Part shown: one piece after another, positions 51,183 through 59,298 of the stretch | How the letters are laid out: each line of letters opens with the position of its first letter | Numbering within the stretch: the first letter of the stretch is position 1 | Assembly (NCBI RefSeq): GCF_042665595.1 | Contig: NZ_JBHTCT010000011.1 | Location: 124,001 to 188,000 of the forward strand | Source of the DNA: Bhargavaea changchunensis | GTDB lineage: Bacteria; Bacillota; Bacilli; Bacillales_A; Planococcaceae | Length of the DNA stretch: 64,000 nucleotides | Reading direction: 5' to 3' | Program-made: the position numbers and the translations under genes | The notes under the pieces: model-generated | Seen by the model: only the letters and a program-made list of their open reading frames with translations | Database searches by the model: none | Told to the model about the DNA's origin: nothing

Positions 51183-51211
51183 AGTATAGGGCAAATCCGT
51201 CCGGGATGCAA
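51183..51211 (-). promoter_or_regulatory. Promoter of the ypsA-upstream RNA
   Basis: On the minus strand TTGCAT (51211-51206), 17 bases, TATACT (51188-51183). The predicted start is near 51176. Confidence 0.55.
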
Positions 51212-51279
51212 TGGAAATGTCTGGCCAAGAAAAAACGGCCTGCCTTCTGCCTGATGGTGCAGTGGGGGAATGTCCGCCG

Positions 51280-51288
51280 TGTTATAAT
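51280..51288 (+). promoter_or_regulatory. Extended -10 promoter of the VOC gene
   Basis: TGTTATAAT contains a perfect TATAAT (51283-51288) with TGN extension, 32 bases before the TTG start. No -35 match is seen. Confidence 0.6.
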
Positions 51289-51319
51289 GGAAACAGTATG
51301 AAAAGCGGGGTGAACCGTT

Positions 51320-51982
51320 TTGTTCAAATCGGTGATTTTTTACACAGATCAGCTCGCCGCGATGCGGCGGTTTTACGGAAATATTCTTGAACTCGAAATC
51401 ACGGAAAGAGCGGAAGACCGATTTACGGTCAGGATCGGGACGACCGACGTGACGTTTGTGGCAGGGGACCGGCTGGCCTTTTACCATTTTGCAATCAACA
51501 TCCCCGGCAATCAGTTTTCCATGCTGAAGCATTGGATCCAGGACCGAGTCCCGCTTAATTGGGAAGACGGCGTGGATGAGGTGTACTTCCGCGCATTCGA
51601 TGCTGACTCCATGTATTTTGAGGACCCGGCAGGCAACGTCGTCGAACTTATCGGCAGGAGGAAAAAAGATGTCTATGGGGATATCACCCGTTCATCATTC
51701 CTGAATATCAGCGAGGTAGGCCTCGTGGTAAGTGACGTACAGGTGGCCGGGCAGACTTTGTTTGACGCGGGGCTGCCGCTCCGCGGTACGGATCTGGAGC
51801 CTGACGAGCTGAACTTCATCGGCAGCGGCGACTCATATTTCGTTCTTGTGCCTCACGGCCGCAGATGGTATTTCTCGAAGAAAGATGCTGAAATCCATCC
51901 GCTCACGGTCGTCTTGAACGGCGGAACGGAATTCCGGCTGGATGCTGCCGGACAGATTAGCCAGAGCTCCACCGGGGAGTAA
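51320..51982 (+). CDS. VOC-superfamily (glyoxalase/dioxygenase-like) protein
   Basis: A 220-residue protein with two vicinal-oxygen-chelate modules. The first has FKSVIFYTDQLAAMRRFYGNI, FAIN and FEDPAGNVVELIGR, the typical beta-alpha-beta-beta-beta unit with the metal-ligand glutamate; the second (ISEVGLVVSDVQVAG onward) is more divergent. Such proteins include glyoxalases, fosfomycin-type resistance enzymes and extradiol dioxygenases, and the substrate cannot be assigned. It starts at TTG 51320 with GCGGGGTGA upstream. Confidence 0.8.
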   Translation: MFKSVIFYTDQLAAMRRFYGNILELEITERAEDRFTVRIGTTDVTFVAGDRLAFYHFAINIPGNQFSMLKHWIQDRVPLNWEDGVDEVYFRAFDADSMYFEDPAGNVVELIGRRKKDVYGDITRSSFLNISEVGLVVSDVQVAGQTLFDAGLPLRGTDLEPDELNFIGSGDSYFVLVPHGRRWYFSKKDAEIHPLTVVLNGGTEFRLDAAGQISQSSTGE

Positions 51983-52017
51983 CAACGGCACCAACAGAAA
52001 TTGGGAGTGTGTTAACA

Positions 52018-52164
52018 TTGTTCGGACTGTTTAAGAAAAGATGCGGAATCTGCAAGCGGAAAACTTCTCTTCTGCGAACGTATCGCAGGGATCGGCAACA
52101 TGTCATTAAAGTGTGCCCGGCATGCGGGGAATATGCTGAGCGGCGGGCTTACAAGAAGGCCTGA
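52018..52164 (+). CDS. 48-residue zinc-ribbon protein
   Basis: A small ORF below usual annotation cut-offs. TTG 52018 has GGGAG ten bases upstream and opens a 48-residue protein with two CxxC pairs (Cys9/Cys12 and Cys33/Cys36) in CGIC...CPAC, the pattern of a zinc ribbon, and with a basic tail (ERRAYKKA). It lies 35 bases after the VOC gene and 29 bases before fnr, so it may be part of the same transcript. Function unknown; a nucleic-acid-binding or Fe-S/zinc-handling role is possible. Confidence 0.65.
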   Translation: MFGLFKKRCGICKRKTSLLRTYRRDRQHVIKVCPACGEYAERRAYKKA

Positions 52165-52193
52165 CGGGATTCACGGACAAAGGAAGTGGCGTA

Positions 52194-52889
52194 ATGGAAC
52201 GCGCATTATCGGCCGTTGAAGGAATGGCGGGCATACTGAAAGCCTCCACGGGGAGCCAGATGATCTCAAAAGAAGATTATCTTTTCCGGGAGGGCGAGCA
52301 GGCTGAGACGCTCTACTATGTGGAGTCGGGAAAAGTGAGGGTCGGCAAGGTGACGCAGGATGGCAGGGAAATCACATTCCGCATCTGCGGTGAGGGAGAC
52401 TTTATTGGAGAAATCATGCCGTTCTGCCCCCCGTCCGCCTATACAGTGGAAGCGAAGGCGACCGAGGATACACTGGTAGCGGCCATCCCGAAGGATCGCC
52501 TGGAGGAACTGTTGTATCTGGAGCACGAGCTTTCGATTGCCTATATGAAATGGATGGGAATCCTCCAGCAGAGGACTCAGTCCAAGTTCCGGGACCTTAT
52601 CCTTCATGGCAAAAAAGGGGCCCTTTATTCGACACTCATCCGGATGTCCAACAGTTACGGCGTCCCGGCTGAAGACGGCGGAATCCTGATCGACCTGGAA
52701 CTGACCAACCAGGAACTGGCCAACTTTTGCGGAATGGCACGTGAAGTGGCCAACCGGATGCTGTCGGAGTTGAGGAAAAGCGGAAAGCTGCGGATGGATG
52801 ATGGAAAGATTGTACTGACTGATATCGAGTTTCTGCGGGATGCGATGCATTGTGAAAACTGTCCTGTGGAAATCTGCAGTATCGAGTAG
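52194..52889 (+). CDS. fnr: Fnr, Crp-family oxygen-responsive activator
   Basis: A 231-residue Crp/Fnr regulator. The N-terminal cyclic-nucleotide-like beta roll (YVESGKVRVGK, GEGDFIGEIMPF) leads through a long helix to the C-terminal winged helix LTNQELANFCGMAREVANRM. Three C-terminal cysteines, Cys220, Cys223 and Cys228 (CENCPVEIC), have the C-x2-C-x4-C spacing of the B. subtilis Fnr, which holds a [4Fe-4S] cluster there rather than at the N-terminus as in E. coli. It is the likely activator of the oxidase operon downstream, whose promoter carries an Fnr box. Confidence 0.92.
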   Translation: MERALSAVEGMAGILKASTGSQMISKEDYLFREGEQAETLYYVESGKVRVGKVTQDGREITFRICGEGDFIGEIMPFCPPSAYTVEAKATEDTLVAAIPKDRLEELLYLEHELSIAYMKWMGILQQRTQSKFRDLILHGKKGALYSTLIRMSNSYGVPAEDGGILIDLELTNQELANFCGMAREVANRMLSELRKSGKLRMDDGKIVLTDIEFLRDAMHCENCPVEICSIE

Positions 52890-52908
52890 CCGTAATTATA
52901 TATATTTC

Positions 52909-52943
52909 AAGCCCGCCTGTGGGATATGCAGGCGGGCTTTTTG
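52909..52943 (+). terminator. First terminator after fnr
   Basis: AAGCCCGCCTG (52909-52919) pairs perfectly with CAGGCGGGCTT (52929-52939) and is followed by T residues. Confidence 0.93.
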
Positions 52944-52946
52944 CAT

Positions 52947-52998
52947 GGCCCCGGCCTTTCGCAGTGATTTTTGCACTGCGGAAGGCCGGGGCCTTTTT
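52947..52998 (+). terminator. Second terminator after fnr
   Basis: A nearly perfect 20-bp stem, 52947-52966 with 52974-52993 (GGCCCCGGCCTTTCGCAGTG against CACTGCGGAAGGCCGGGGCC), followed by TTTTTG. It stands in tandem with the first. Confidence 0.93.
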
Positions 52999-53038
52999 GT
53001 CTAATTTATTACAAAGGACCTGAAATCACCGGAAATCG

Positions 53039-53081
53039 TGTGATGTTTATCACAGTTTGAGGATGTGCCGAATTTTAAGAT
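53039..53081 (+). promoter_or_regulatory. Fnr box and class II promoter of the oxidase operon
   Basis: TGTGA-N6-TCACA (53039-53054) is a full Fnr site. TAAGAT at 53076-53081 is the -10, giving a start near 53088, so the box is centred at -41.5, the classic class II activator position, and replaces a -35. Confidence 0.8.
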
Positions 53082-53116
53082 AGGACTATAGAAACTGTTC
53101 GGGAGGATGGTTGGAG

Positions 53117-53239
53117 ATGAAAAACAATAAGAATCCGCACGAAGCGGATCTGCGGGGCACGCTGATCAGTGTGCTGGTAGTCGGGGTTCTCATCGCCGTC
53201 ATGTGGGCGGCCGTCTATGCCATGTATGTGGCACTTTAA
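53117..53239 (+). CDS. Cytochrome c oxidase subunit IIa, ba3 type
   Basis: A 40-residue single-helix protein: a charged N-terminus (KNNKNPHEADLRG) and one hydrophobic helix (LISVLVVGVLIAVMWAAVYA). This is the subunit IIa of B-type (ba3) cytochrome oxidases, which fills the place of the missing first helix of subunit II. GGAGG and TTGGAG precede the ATG. First gene of the Fnr-controlled operon, 18 bases before subunit II. Confidence 0.85.
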   Translation: MKNNKNPHEADLRGTLISVLVVGVLIAVMWAAVYAMYVAL

Positions 53240-53257
53240 AGAAAGGGGAGGAACACC

Positions 53258-53731
53258 ATGCATCTTCATAAGTTCGAAAAAATCTGGCTGATCTTCGGAA
53301 TCGCCATGCTGGCCGTATTCCTGGGCATTGTCGGAGTTCAGGCTTTTACACAGGGCCAGACACCCGCAGGGGGATTGGAGAAAATTGACCCTGAAAAAGT
53401 TGATGTGACGGCTCCGTTTGATGATCCGGGCGTTCATCAGATCGATGATGATACGTACGAAGTGGTGATCAAGGCAATGGCCTACGGGTATGAGCCTTCA
53501 GAAATCAAAGTACCGGCGGGTAAAGAAATCATCTTCAAATTGACCAGCAAGGACGTCATCCACAGTTTCACGATACCCAACACGAAAGTGAACATGATGG
53601 TCGTTCCGGGACAGATCAACGAAAAACGCTACACCTTCAAGGAACCGGGGACGTTCCTGATTCTCTGCAACGAGTATTGCGGTACAGGGCATCACTTCAT
53701 GCATACTGAAATCGAGGTGATTGAGCAATGA
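53258..53731 (+). CDS. Cytochrome c oxidase subunit II, ba3 type (CuA)
   Basis: A 157-residue subunit carrying the binuclear CuA centre that receives electrons from cytochrome c. There is one N-terminal membrane helix (IWLIFGIAMLAVFLGIVGV). The cupredoxin domain has the ligands in VIHSFTIP and LCNEYCGTGHHFM (Cys-x3-Cys, His, Met). It is short, as in the ba3 class, which has a single helix. AAAGGGGAGG precedes the ATG. Overlaps subunit I by 4 bases (ATGA). Confidence 0.95.
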   Translation: MHLHKFEKIWLIFGIAMLAVFLGIVGVQAFTQGQTPAGGLEKIDPEKVDVTAPFDDPGVHQIDDDTYEVVIKAMAYGYEPSEIKVPAGKEIIFKLTSKDVIHSFTIPNTKVNMMVVPGQINEKRYTFKEPGTFLILCNEYCGTGHHFMHTEIEVIEQ

Positions 53732-55443
53732 TCCTTCACTCTGAACGCGGACCTCTGGCGGGTCGGCAAACATCATCCGCTGTTGCCGGTGCGGCAGCGG
53801 CGTCCGAACGGAAACTGGCACTCTGGAATATCGGTTTCGCCTATACGGCATTCCTGGTCGGAACATTTTGCGGGCTGATCCAGGTGTTCATGCGAAATGA
53901 GATGATAGAACTGCCCGCCTGGCTGGACTACTATCAGGTTCTGACCGTACACGGTGTCACGCTGGCACTGGTCTACACGACGTTCTTCATTTATGCCTTC
54001 CTGATTACAGGGATGAGCAAGGCACTCGGCAGTTTCGGACCGAAAGTGGCCCGCTGGTCGTGGATCGGATTTTTCGTAGCAGCGGGAGGTACTGTCTGGG
54101 CTACCATCGAAATCCTGTCGGGCAGGGCAAGTGTTCTCTACACGTTTTATGCACCGCTTAAGGCGAGCGGCTGGTTCTACGTTTCTCTTGCTCTTCTGAT
54201 TGTCGGTACGTGGATCATCAGCTTCGCGCTGATTGCACACTATGTCAAGTGGCGCAAAGCCAATGCGGGTGTCTTGAGTCCGCTGTTCGCATTCATGACG
54301 ATCTCGACACTGACCATGTGGATCATTGCCTGTCTCGGGGTTGTCGCCGCTGTTGTATTCATGTACATTCCATGGGCATTCGGATGGGTGGAGACGATCA
54401 ACGTCGGACTGAGCCGGACCCTATTCTGGTTTTTCGGTCACCCGCTGGTCTACTTCTGGCTGCTTCCTGCCTATATGGCCTGGTATTTGGTCATCCCGAA
54501 ACTTGTCGGCACAAAAGTGTTCAGTGATTCCCTGGCGCGCCTGTCATTCCTGCTCTTTATCCTTTTCTCCATTCCGGTCGGCCTTCACCACCAGCTGACC
54601 GAGCCGGGCGTCGCAGAGTTTTGGAAATTCCTTCAGGTTACGCTGACCTTTATGGTCGTCATCCCTACGCTCATGACCGCATTCTCGCTGTTTGCGACTT
54701 TCGAGATCTCAGGCCGCCAAAAAGGGGCCAAAGGTCTGCTTGGATGGTTCGGGAAACTGCCCTGGAACGATATCCGATTCACTTCACTGTTTATCGCAAT
54801 GGTGTTCTTTATTCCCGGCGGTGCCGGGGGAATCATCAACACCAGCTTCCAGCTGAATGAAATGGTCCACAACACGCTCTGGGTAGTCGGCCACTTCCAT
54901 ATCACGGTCGGAACCCCGGTCGCAATGACATTCATGGGCATCTCGTTTTGGCTGATCCCTTATCTGACCGGACGGACACTTACGAAGACGACCAAAAAGC
55001 TCGCATTTGTCCAGATCATTTCCTGGTCGGTCGGCATGCTCTTCATGTCCACTGCACAGCACGTCCTCGGACTGCTCGGAGCGCCACGGCGCACGCAACA
55101 CTCCAATTACAGCGATCATCCCACTGTGCTGGGATGGTTTGACGGATTCTTCTCGAATACGGCGACACTCGCTTTGGGCGGAATCATCCTGTTCTTCTCC
55201 GCGATGCTTCTCATGGTCATCGTGTTCCGGCTCTGGCTGATTGATCCGCGTTCGGAAGAGGGGGACTTTTATGCAGAGTTTCCGGTTGCGGAGAGCGATG
55301 CATCGGCAACACCAATGTGGCTTGAAAACTGGTGGATCTGGATCGGCATCGCAGTCGCCCTGATCCTCCTCGCCTACACGTTCCCGATCACCCACATGAT
55401 CCAGGATGCACCTCCGGGATCCAAAGGGTTTATCAATTGGTAA
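53728..55443 (+). CDS. Cytochrome c oxidase subunit I, ba3 type
   Basis: A 571-residue polytopic membrane subunit with about 13 helices that binds low-spin heme b and the heme a3-CuB centre where O2 is reduced. The ligands are seen in TVHGVTLALVYT, WFFGHPLVYFWLLPAY (CuB His with cross-linked Tyr) and GHFHITVGTPVAM. It is of the B-type, which pumps fewer protons and has high oxygen affinity, fitting Fnr control. A tiny ORF follows 13 bases later. Confidence 0.95.
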   Translation: MILHSERGPLAGRQTSSAVAGAAAASERKLALWNIGFAYTAFLVGTFCGLIQVFMRNEMIELPAWLDYYQVLTVHGVTLALVYTTFFIYAFLITGMSKALGSFGPKVARWSWIGFFVAAGGTVWATIEILSGRASVLYTFYAPLKASGWFYVSLALLIVGTWIISFALIAHYVKWRKANAGVLSPLFAFMTISTLTMWIIACLGVVAAVVFMYIPWAFGWVETINVGLSRTLFWFFGHPLVYFWLLPAYMAWYLVIPKLVGTKVFSDSLARLSFLLFILFSIPVGLHHQLTEPGVAEFWKFLQVTLTFMVVIPTLMTAFSLFATFEISGRQKGAKGLLGWFGKLPWNDIRFTSLFIAMVFFIPGGAGGIINTSFQLNEMVHNTLWVVGHFHITVGTPVAMTFMGISFWLIPYLTGRTLTKTTKKLAFVQIISWSVGMLFMSTAQHVLGLLGAPRRTQHSNYSDHPTVLGWFDGFFSNTATLALGGIILFFSAMLLMVIVFRLWLIDPRSEEGDFYAEFPVAESDASATPMWLENWWIWIGIAVALILLAYTFPITHMIQDAPPGSKGFINW

Positions 55444-55455
55444 GGAGATGAGAAA

Positions 55456-55542
55456 ATGTTGCTGATGACTGTATCATTCATGATCGTCATGATCATCGTC
55501 ATGGTGATTGCCATGGAGCTAGGTTCAGAAAAGGAAATGTAA
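55456..55542 (+). CDS. 28-residue single-helix membrane peptide of the oxidase operon
   Basis: A tiny ORF with a good AAGGAGATG site (55442-55450) 6 bases before the ATG. The 28 residues are one Met/Ile/Val-rich helix (TVSFMIVMIIVMVIAM) with a short charged tail (ELGSEKEM). It lies between subunit I and the operon terminator. Small single-helix subunits such as CydX stabilise other terminal oxidases, so it may be an additional subunit or assembly factor, but no family is recognised and this is inference. Confidence 0.6.
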   Translation: MLLMTVSFMIVMIIVMVIAMELGSEKEM

Positions 55543-55549
55543 AACGCAA

Positions 55550-55583
55550 GGCCTGTCCGGAACAGACACCGGGCAGGCTTTTT
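55550..55583 (+). terminator. Terminator of the oxidase operon
   Basis: GCCTGTCCGG (55551-55560) pairs with CCGGGCAGGC (55569-55578), followed by TTTTTC. Confidence 0.9.
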
Positions 55584-55660
55584 CATATTGCGGCACGGGC
55601 GGAAAACTGACAACATGGAAGCAAGAGTTTATTGGCGCACCGGAAAATGGAGGGGATGGA

Positions 55661-56185
55661 ATGATCGTAAGGCGGGCACAACCAGGCGACGAAAGAGCGA
55701 TGGCAGAAGTCCATGTGAGAAGTTGGAGAACAACTTATCGGGGAATCGTTTCAGAAGAGTATCTGGATTCATTGGAAATTGAAGAGCGGGAAAACAGGTG
55801 GAGATCGGGGATTTCCCACACTGAGGCATTCGTAGCAGAGGACTTGGAGGGCATCGTTGGTTTTGCCAATGGCGGACAGGAACGGTCCGGCAATTATCCG
55901 GGGTATGACGGGGAATTGTATGCCATTTACCTGCTCAAAGAATGCCAGGGGCAGGGTGCCGGCCATGAACTTGTCCGGCAGGTTGCCATTGCCTTGAATA
56001 AAGCAGGATTCCATTCACTTCTGGTTCGAGTATTACGGAATAATCCTTCACGCTATTTTTATGAAGCATTGGGAGGTGTCCGGTTAGGAGCAGAGAGTAT
56101 AGAAATTGGTGGCGAATTCCATGAAGAATGGGTCTACGGATGGCCTGAACTGAATGTACTTTATGAAAAGAGGGGAGAAAATTGA
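55661..56185 (+). CDS. GNAT-family N-acetyltransferase
   Basis: A 174-residue acetyltransferase. Motif A with the acetyl-CoA loop is GELYAIYLLKECQGQGAGHEL (QGQGAG), and the N-terminal IVRRAQPGDERAMAEVH is typical. The substrate is unknown; protein, amine or antibiotic targets are all possible. GGAGGGGATGG precedes the ATG. Its stop overlaps the start of the DUF2087 gene, so the two are translated together. Confidence 0.88.
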   Translation: MIVRRAQPGDERAMAEVHVRSWRTTYRGIVSEEYLDSLEIEERENRWRSGISHTEAFVAEDLEGIVGFANGGQERSGNYPGYDGELYAIYLLKECQGQGAGHELVRQVAIALNKAGFHSLLVRVLRNNPSRYFYEALGGVRLGAESIEIGGEFHEEWVYGWPELNVLYEKRGEN

Positions 56186-56475
56186 CTTTTATCGTATCGG
56201 ATAGAGAAAGGGAACAGACATTGAAAAACTTGTTCAGGGAGGGGCCGGACGGGCCGCTGGATGTTTTTCCATCAAAAGAGAAGAAGAAGTTCATCGTGTC
56301 CGAGCATCTGGCGAAGCGCTTCGATAAAGGAAAAACATACAGTGAACAGGAAGTGAATGAAATATTGAAACGGGCACATCCGGAATTTGCGACAATCCGC
56401 AGGTTTTTTGTGGATTATGGATTGATGGAGCGGTCGGACGACGGCCGGGTCTACAAGAGGACAGTGCGGGTGTAG
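56182..56475 (+). CDS. DUF2087 domain protein
   Basis: A 97-residue protein with a DUF2087 domain: LDVFPSKEKKKFIVSEHLAKRF, then FDKGKTYSEQEVNEILKR and TIRRFFVDYGLMERSDDG, a winged-helix-like unit. Family members are often fused to HTH domains and may be nucleic-acid binding; function is unproved. TTG 56182 overlaps the GNAT stop and has AGAGGGGAG upstream. Confidence 0.8.
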   Translation: MTFIVSDREREQTLKNLFREGPDGPLDVFPSKEKKKFIVSEHLAKRFDKGKTYSEQEVNEILKRAHPEFATIRRFFVDYGLMERSDDGRVYKRTVRV

Positions 56476-56559
56476 TGAAGACGCGCTTGAAGCCACTGAG
56501 GCGGAGTGGTACAATGCTGTCCTATTTTCTGCAGTGAATAGGGATGTGGGGGGAGTTCA

Positions 56560-58821
56560 ATGGCGGCAAATGATCATCCGGATTATGCGGAAGAATTGGA
56601 ACGGCTGGAATATACAAAGGAATATATGCAGCGGCTGCTAGGCGAAACCGAGCGGCAAGCGGCGAAGTCCAGGGAAAATATCAGGCAGTCCATGGGCGAC
56701 CTGGAGCATCTGGACTCCAGTCTTAGCTACATCAATATCCTGACGAATGCACGGTTTTTCGAGATGGCGGCAGGACGGAAGGAAGAGCTGCAAGCGGTCC
56801 TTCAGAATCCATACTTTTCCCGGATCCACTTCAAAAAAGAAGGGGAAGGAGCCGAACTGCTTTACATCGGAAAGACTTCGCTTTTCCACAGGGAAACGCA
56901 GGAACCGGTCATCGTAGACTGGCGCTCGCCGGTCGCAAACGTCTATTATGACGGCCGGATCGGAGAGGTCACATACGAAGTCAACGGTGAAGAGAACCGG
57001 GGACATCTCTATGCCAAGCGCCAGTACAAGATCGAAGGCGGCACGCTTATGGATATCCGTGATGTCGACCTGACGACGAATGACGAACTTCTCCAGGAGG
57101 CGCTATCCGGGAAGGCGGACGTCCGGCTCACGGAGATTGTATCGACCATCCAGAAAGAACAGAACGAGATCATCCGTGCCAATCTGAAGCGGCCGATCAT
57201 TGTCCAGGGAGCTGCGGGCAGCGGCAAAACGACGATCGCTCTCCACCGCATCTCCTACTTCCTTTATACGATGGGCAAGAATTTCCAGCCTGAGAAACTG
57301 ATGATCCTTGCGCCGAGTGAATTATTCATCGGCTATATATCAGATGTCCTGCCCGAACTTGGCGTCGATAAAATCAGGCAGACCACCTTCGAGTCATTTG
57401 TTCTTGCCGCAACCGGGCTGAAGCTCAAAGTGGCGGATCCAAACCGGAAATTGGAAAGACTCGCCGAAGGAAGTGCAGTGGATGGGAAGACCCTTCTTCT
57501 CTCAAGACTAAAGGGGTCACTTGCTTACCGGGACGCCCTTGACCGGTATGTCGCCATAATTGAGCAAGAAACGGCCGGCCTGTTTGAAGATGTATACATC
57601 GAGAAGTTCCGGATCATCAAAAAGGAGCGGCTCAGGCGGCTTTTCCTCAAGGAATTCAGCTACCTGCCTCTCCAGAAGCGGCTTGATCGGATTGCAGGCA
57701 TCCTCAAGACGGAGACCGCAAGAAAGCGGAAAGAAATCCTTTCCGTTTTGACTTCACGTTACGAACAGGCACTTGACAAGGCGCTGTTCGGAATCCGGGA
57801 TGACCAGAGGCGCCGCGAACAGACGACCCGGCTGATTGATGAACGGGATGAGCGTCTTCCGGCCATTGAGCGGGAAGGGAAGAAAACAGCCTTTGCCTAC
57901 ATGAAACGTTTCCCGGCCTATAACATAAAAAAACTGTACCGCAAATGGAGCACGGACAAAGATCTCATCCAAAAAACCGCTCCCGATTGGACAGAAGCGG
58001 AAAGAGAGGCATGCGTAGAGACAGCGGGCATAGATCGGTGGGAAACGGAGGATCTTGCGGCCCTGCTTTATCTTCAGGCACGATTAAAGGGGATTCCTGA
58101 ACAATGGAAGATGCGTTCGGTCTTTATCGATGAGGCGCAGGACTACAGTGCTTTCCAACTCGCTGCCCTCCGCGATGCCTTGGATACCGACATGTTCACC
58201 ATCGTCGGGGACCTTGCCCAGGGCATCCATTCCTACCGGTCTGTCAGGGAATGGGATACGGTACGGAACCTGTTTCCGCGTGCCGCTTTCCGGACACTTC
58301 AGAAAAGCTATCGGACGACTGCGGAGATCATGGATGCCGCAAACACAGTTCTTGGCGGGCTCGCTGCCGGGCTACCGCTCGTGGAACCGGTCGTCCGGCA
58401 TGGCCCGGTTCCGGAAGTGCACCAGGCAGAGTCGTTTGATCCCGAAGCGGTGCATCAACTTTACCTGTCTATCCGGGCCAAAGGTCACAGCTCTGTCGCA
58501 TTGATCACAAAAACTGCTCGCGAGGCGGAAAAGATGGCCGCACGGCTTTCGGCTTTGGACAATGAAGTGATGCTGCTCGGCCAAGGATCTGTGCCCCAGG
58601 CCGGCCGTCTTCTTGTTGTACCCGGTCATCTTGCAAAGGGGCTGGAATTTGATGCAGTGATGGTCGCCGCGTTCAGTGATCCGTTCAGGGAACGGGAACT
58701 GGACCGCAAACTGCTGTATGTCGCAATGACACGTCCTATGCACGAACTGCATCTGATTGGTGATTTCGGGTCGTTTCTGGGCAACCGCTCAGATCAGGAG
58801 AATCCAGACGGCATGCAATAA
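56560..58821 (+). CDS. helD: HelD-like UvrD-family helicase
   Basis: A 753-residue SF1 ATPase of the HelD type, which binds RNA polymerase and releases it from nucleic acid, recycling stalled complexes. An N-terminal coiled-coil arm (about 1-75) and IVDWRSPVANVYYD precede Walker A GAAGSGKTT (217-225). IDEAQDYSAFQ is motif II, TIVGDLAQGIHSY motif III, and LLYVAMTRPMHEL the C-terminal motif VI. Length fits B. subtilis HelD. The ATG follows GGGGGGAG. The last 33 bases overlap a convergent gene. Confidence 0.9.
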   Translation: MAANDHPDYAEELERLEYTKEYMQRLLGETERQAAKSRENIRQSMGDLEHLDSSLSYINILTNARFFEMAAGRKEELQAVLQNPYFSRIHFKKEGEGAELLYIGKTSLFHRETQEPVIVDWRSPVANVYYDGRIGEVTYEVNGEENRGHLYAKRQYKIEGGTLMDIRDVDLTTNDELLQEALSGKADVRLTEIVSTIQKEQNEIIRANLKRPIIVQGAAGSGKTTIALHRISYFLYTMGKNFQPEKLMILAPSELFIGYISDVLPELGVDKIRQTTFESFVLAATGLKLKVADPNRKLERLAEGSAVDGKTLLLSRLKGSLAYRDALDRYVAIIEQETAGLFEDVYIEKFRIIKKERLRRLFLKEFSYLPLQKRLDRIAGILKTETARKRKEILSVLTSRYEQALDKALFGIRDDQRRREQTTRLIDERDERLPAIEREGKKTAFAYMKRFPAYNIKKLYRKWSTDKDLIQKTAPDWTEAEREACVETAGIDRWETEDLAALLYLQARLKGIPEQWKMRSVFIDEAQDYSAFQLAALRDALDTDMFTIVGDLAQGIHSYRSVREWDTVRNLFPRAAFRTLQKSYRTTAEIMDAANTVLGGLAAGLPLVEPVVRHGPVPEVHQAESFDPEAVHQLYLSIRAKGHSSVALITKTAREAEKMAARLSALDNEVMLLGQGSVPQAGRLLVVPGHLAKGLEFDAVMVAAFSDPFRERELDRKLLYVAMTRPMHELHLIGDFGSFLGNRSDQENPDGMQ

Positions 58822-59091
58822 GAACACGGTGACATAGACGATGAGGGATGCGTTCAGAAGGATCCTGACCGGCCGCGATTCGCCGATTGCATGGGATAGC
58901 ACGACCAAGATCGAGGGAAGTGCCAGTTTCACCGCAAAGAAATAAGCAGGTTCAATTTCCAGGATGGCATTCATGAGGGGGTTGGCTTCGCGTATATAGC
59001 CCCCTGTGATTCCTGTTAGCGTAAGATAGGTGTCGGCAATGGACAGAAGCAACAAGAGAATGGAAGGGTGTTTGAGAGAATCAGACTTCAT
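58789..59091 (-). CDS. DUF5658-type small membrane protein
   Basis: A 100-residue protein with three hydrophobic segments: ILLLLLSIADTYLTLTGI, the following FFAVKLALPSILVVLSHAIG and LLNASLIVYVTVFLLHAVWI. It contains the ADTYLT segment with a following EANPLMNAIL, typical of DUF5658. The function is unknown. ATG 59091 (MKSDSLKHPS) follows AAGGAGGCG. It overlaps the 3' end of helD on the opposite strand. Confidence 0.78.
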   Translation of the reverse strand: MKSDSLKHPSILLLLLSIADTYLTLTGITGGYIREANPLMNAILEIEPAYFFAVKLALPSILVVLSHAIGESRPVRILLNASLIVYVTVFLLHAVWILLI

Positions 59092-59298
59092 GGCGGCATC
59101 GCCTCCTTGATGTAAGGCCATCCTGCCCGTGCAGTCCCCATTTCACACCTGTTTTATGTAGAATTCGTGAACCGGAGCACTTCAACTTTACAATTTTTAA
59201 CCCACCCCTTACACTCTCATAATGTTGTGTGGCTAAAGTAGGAAGGGAACAGTCAGCATTTTTCCCCGTCAGAGAAACCACACAAAAGGAGAGATTTC

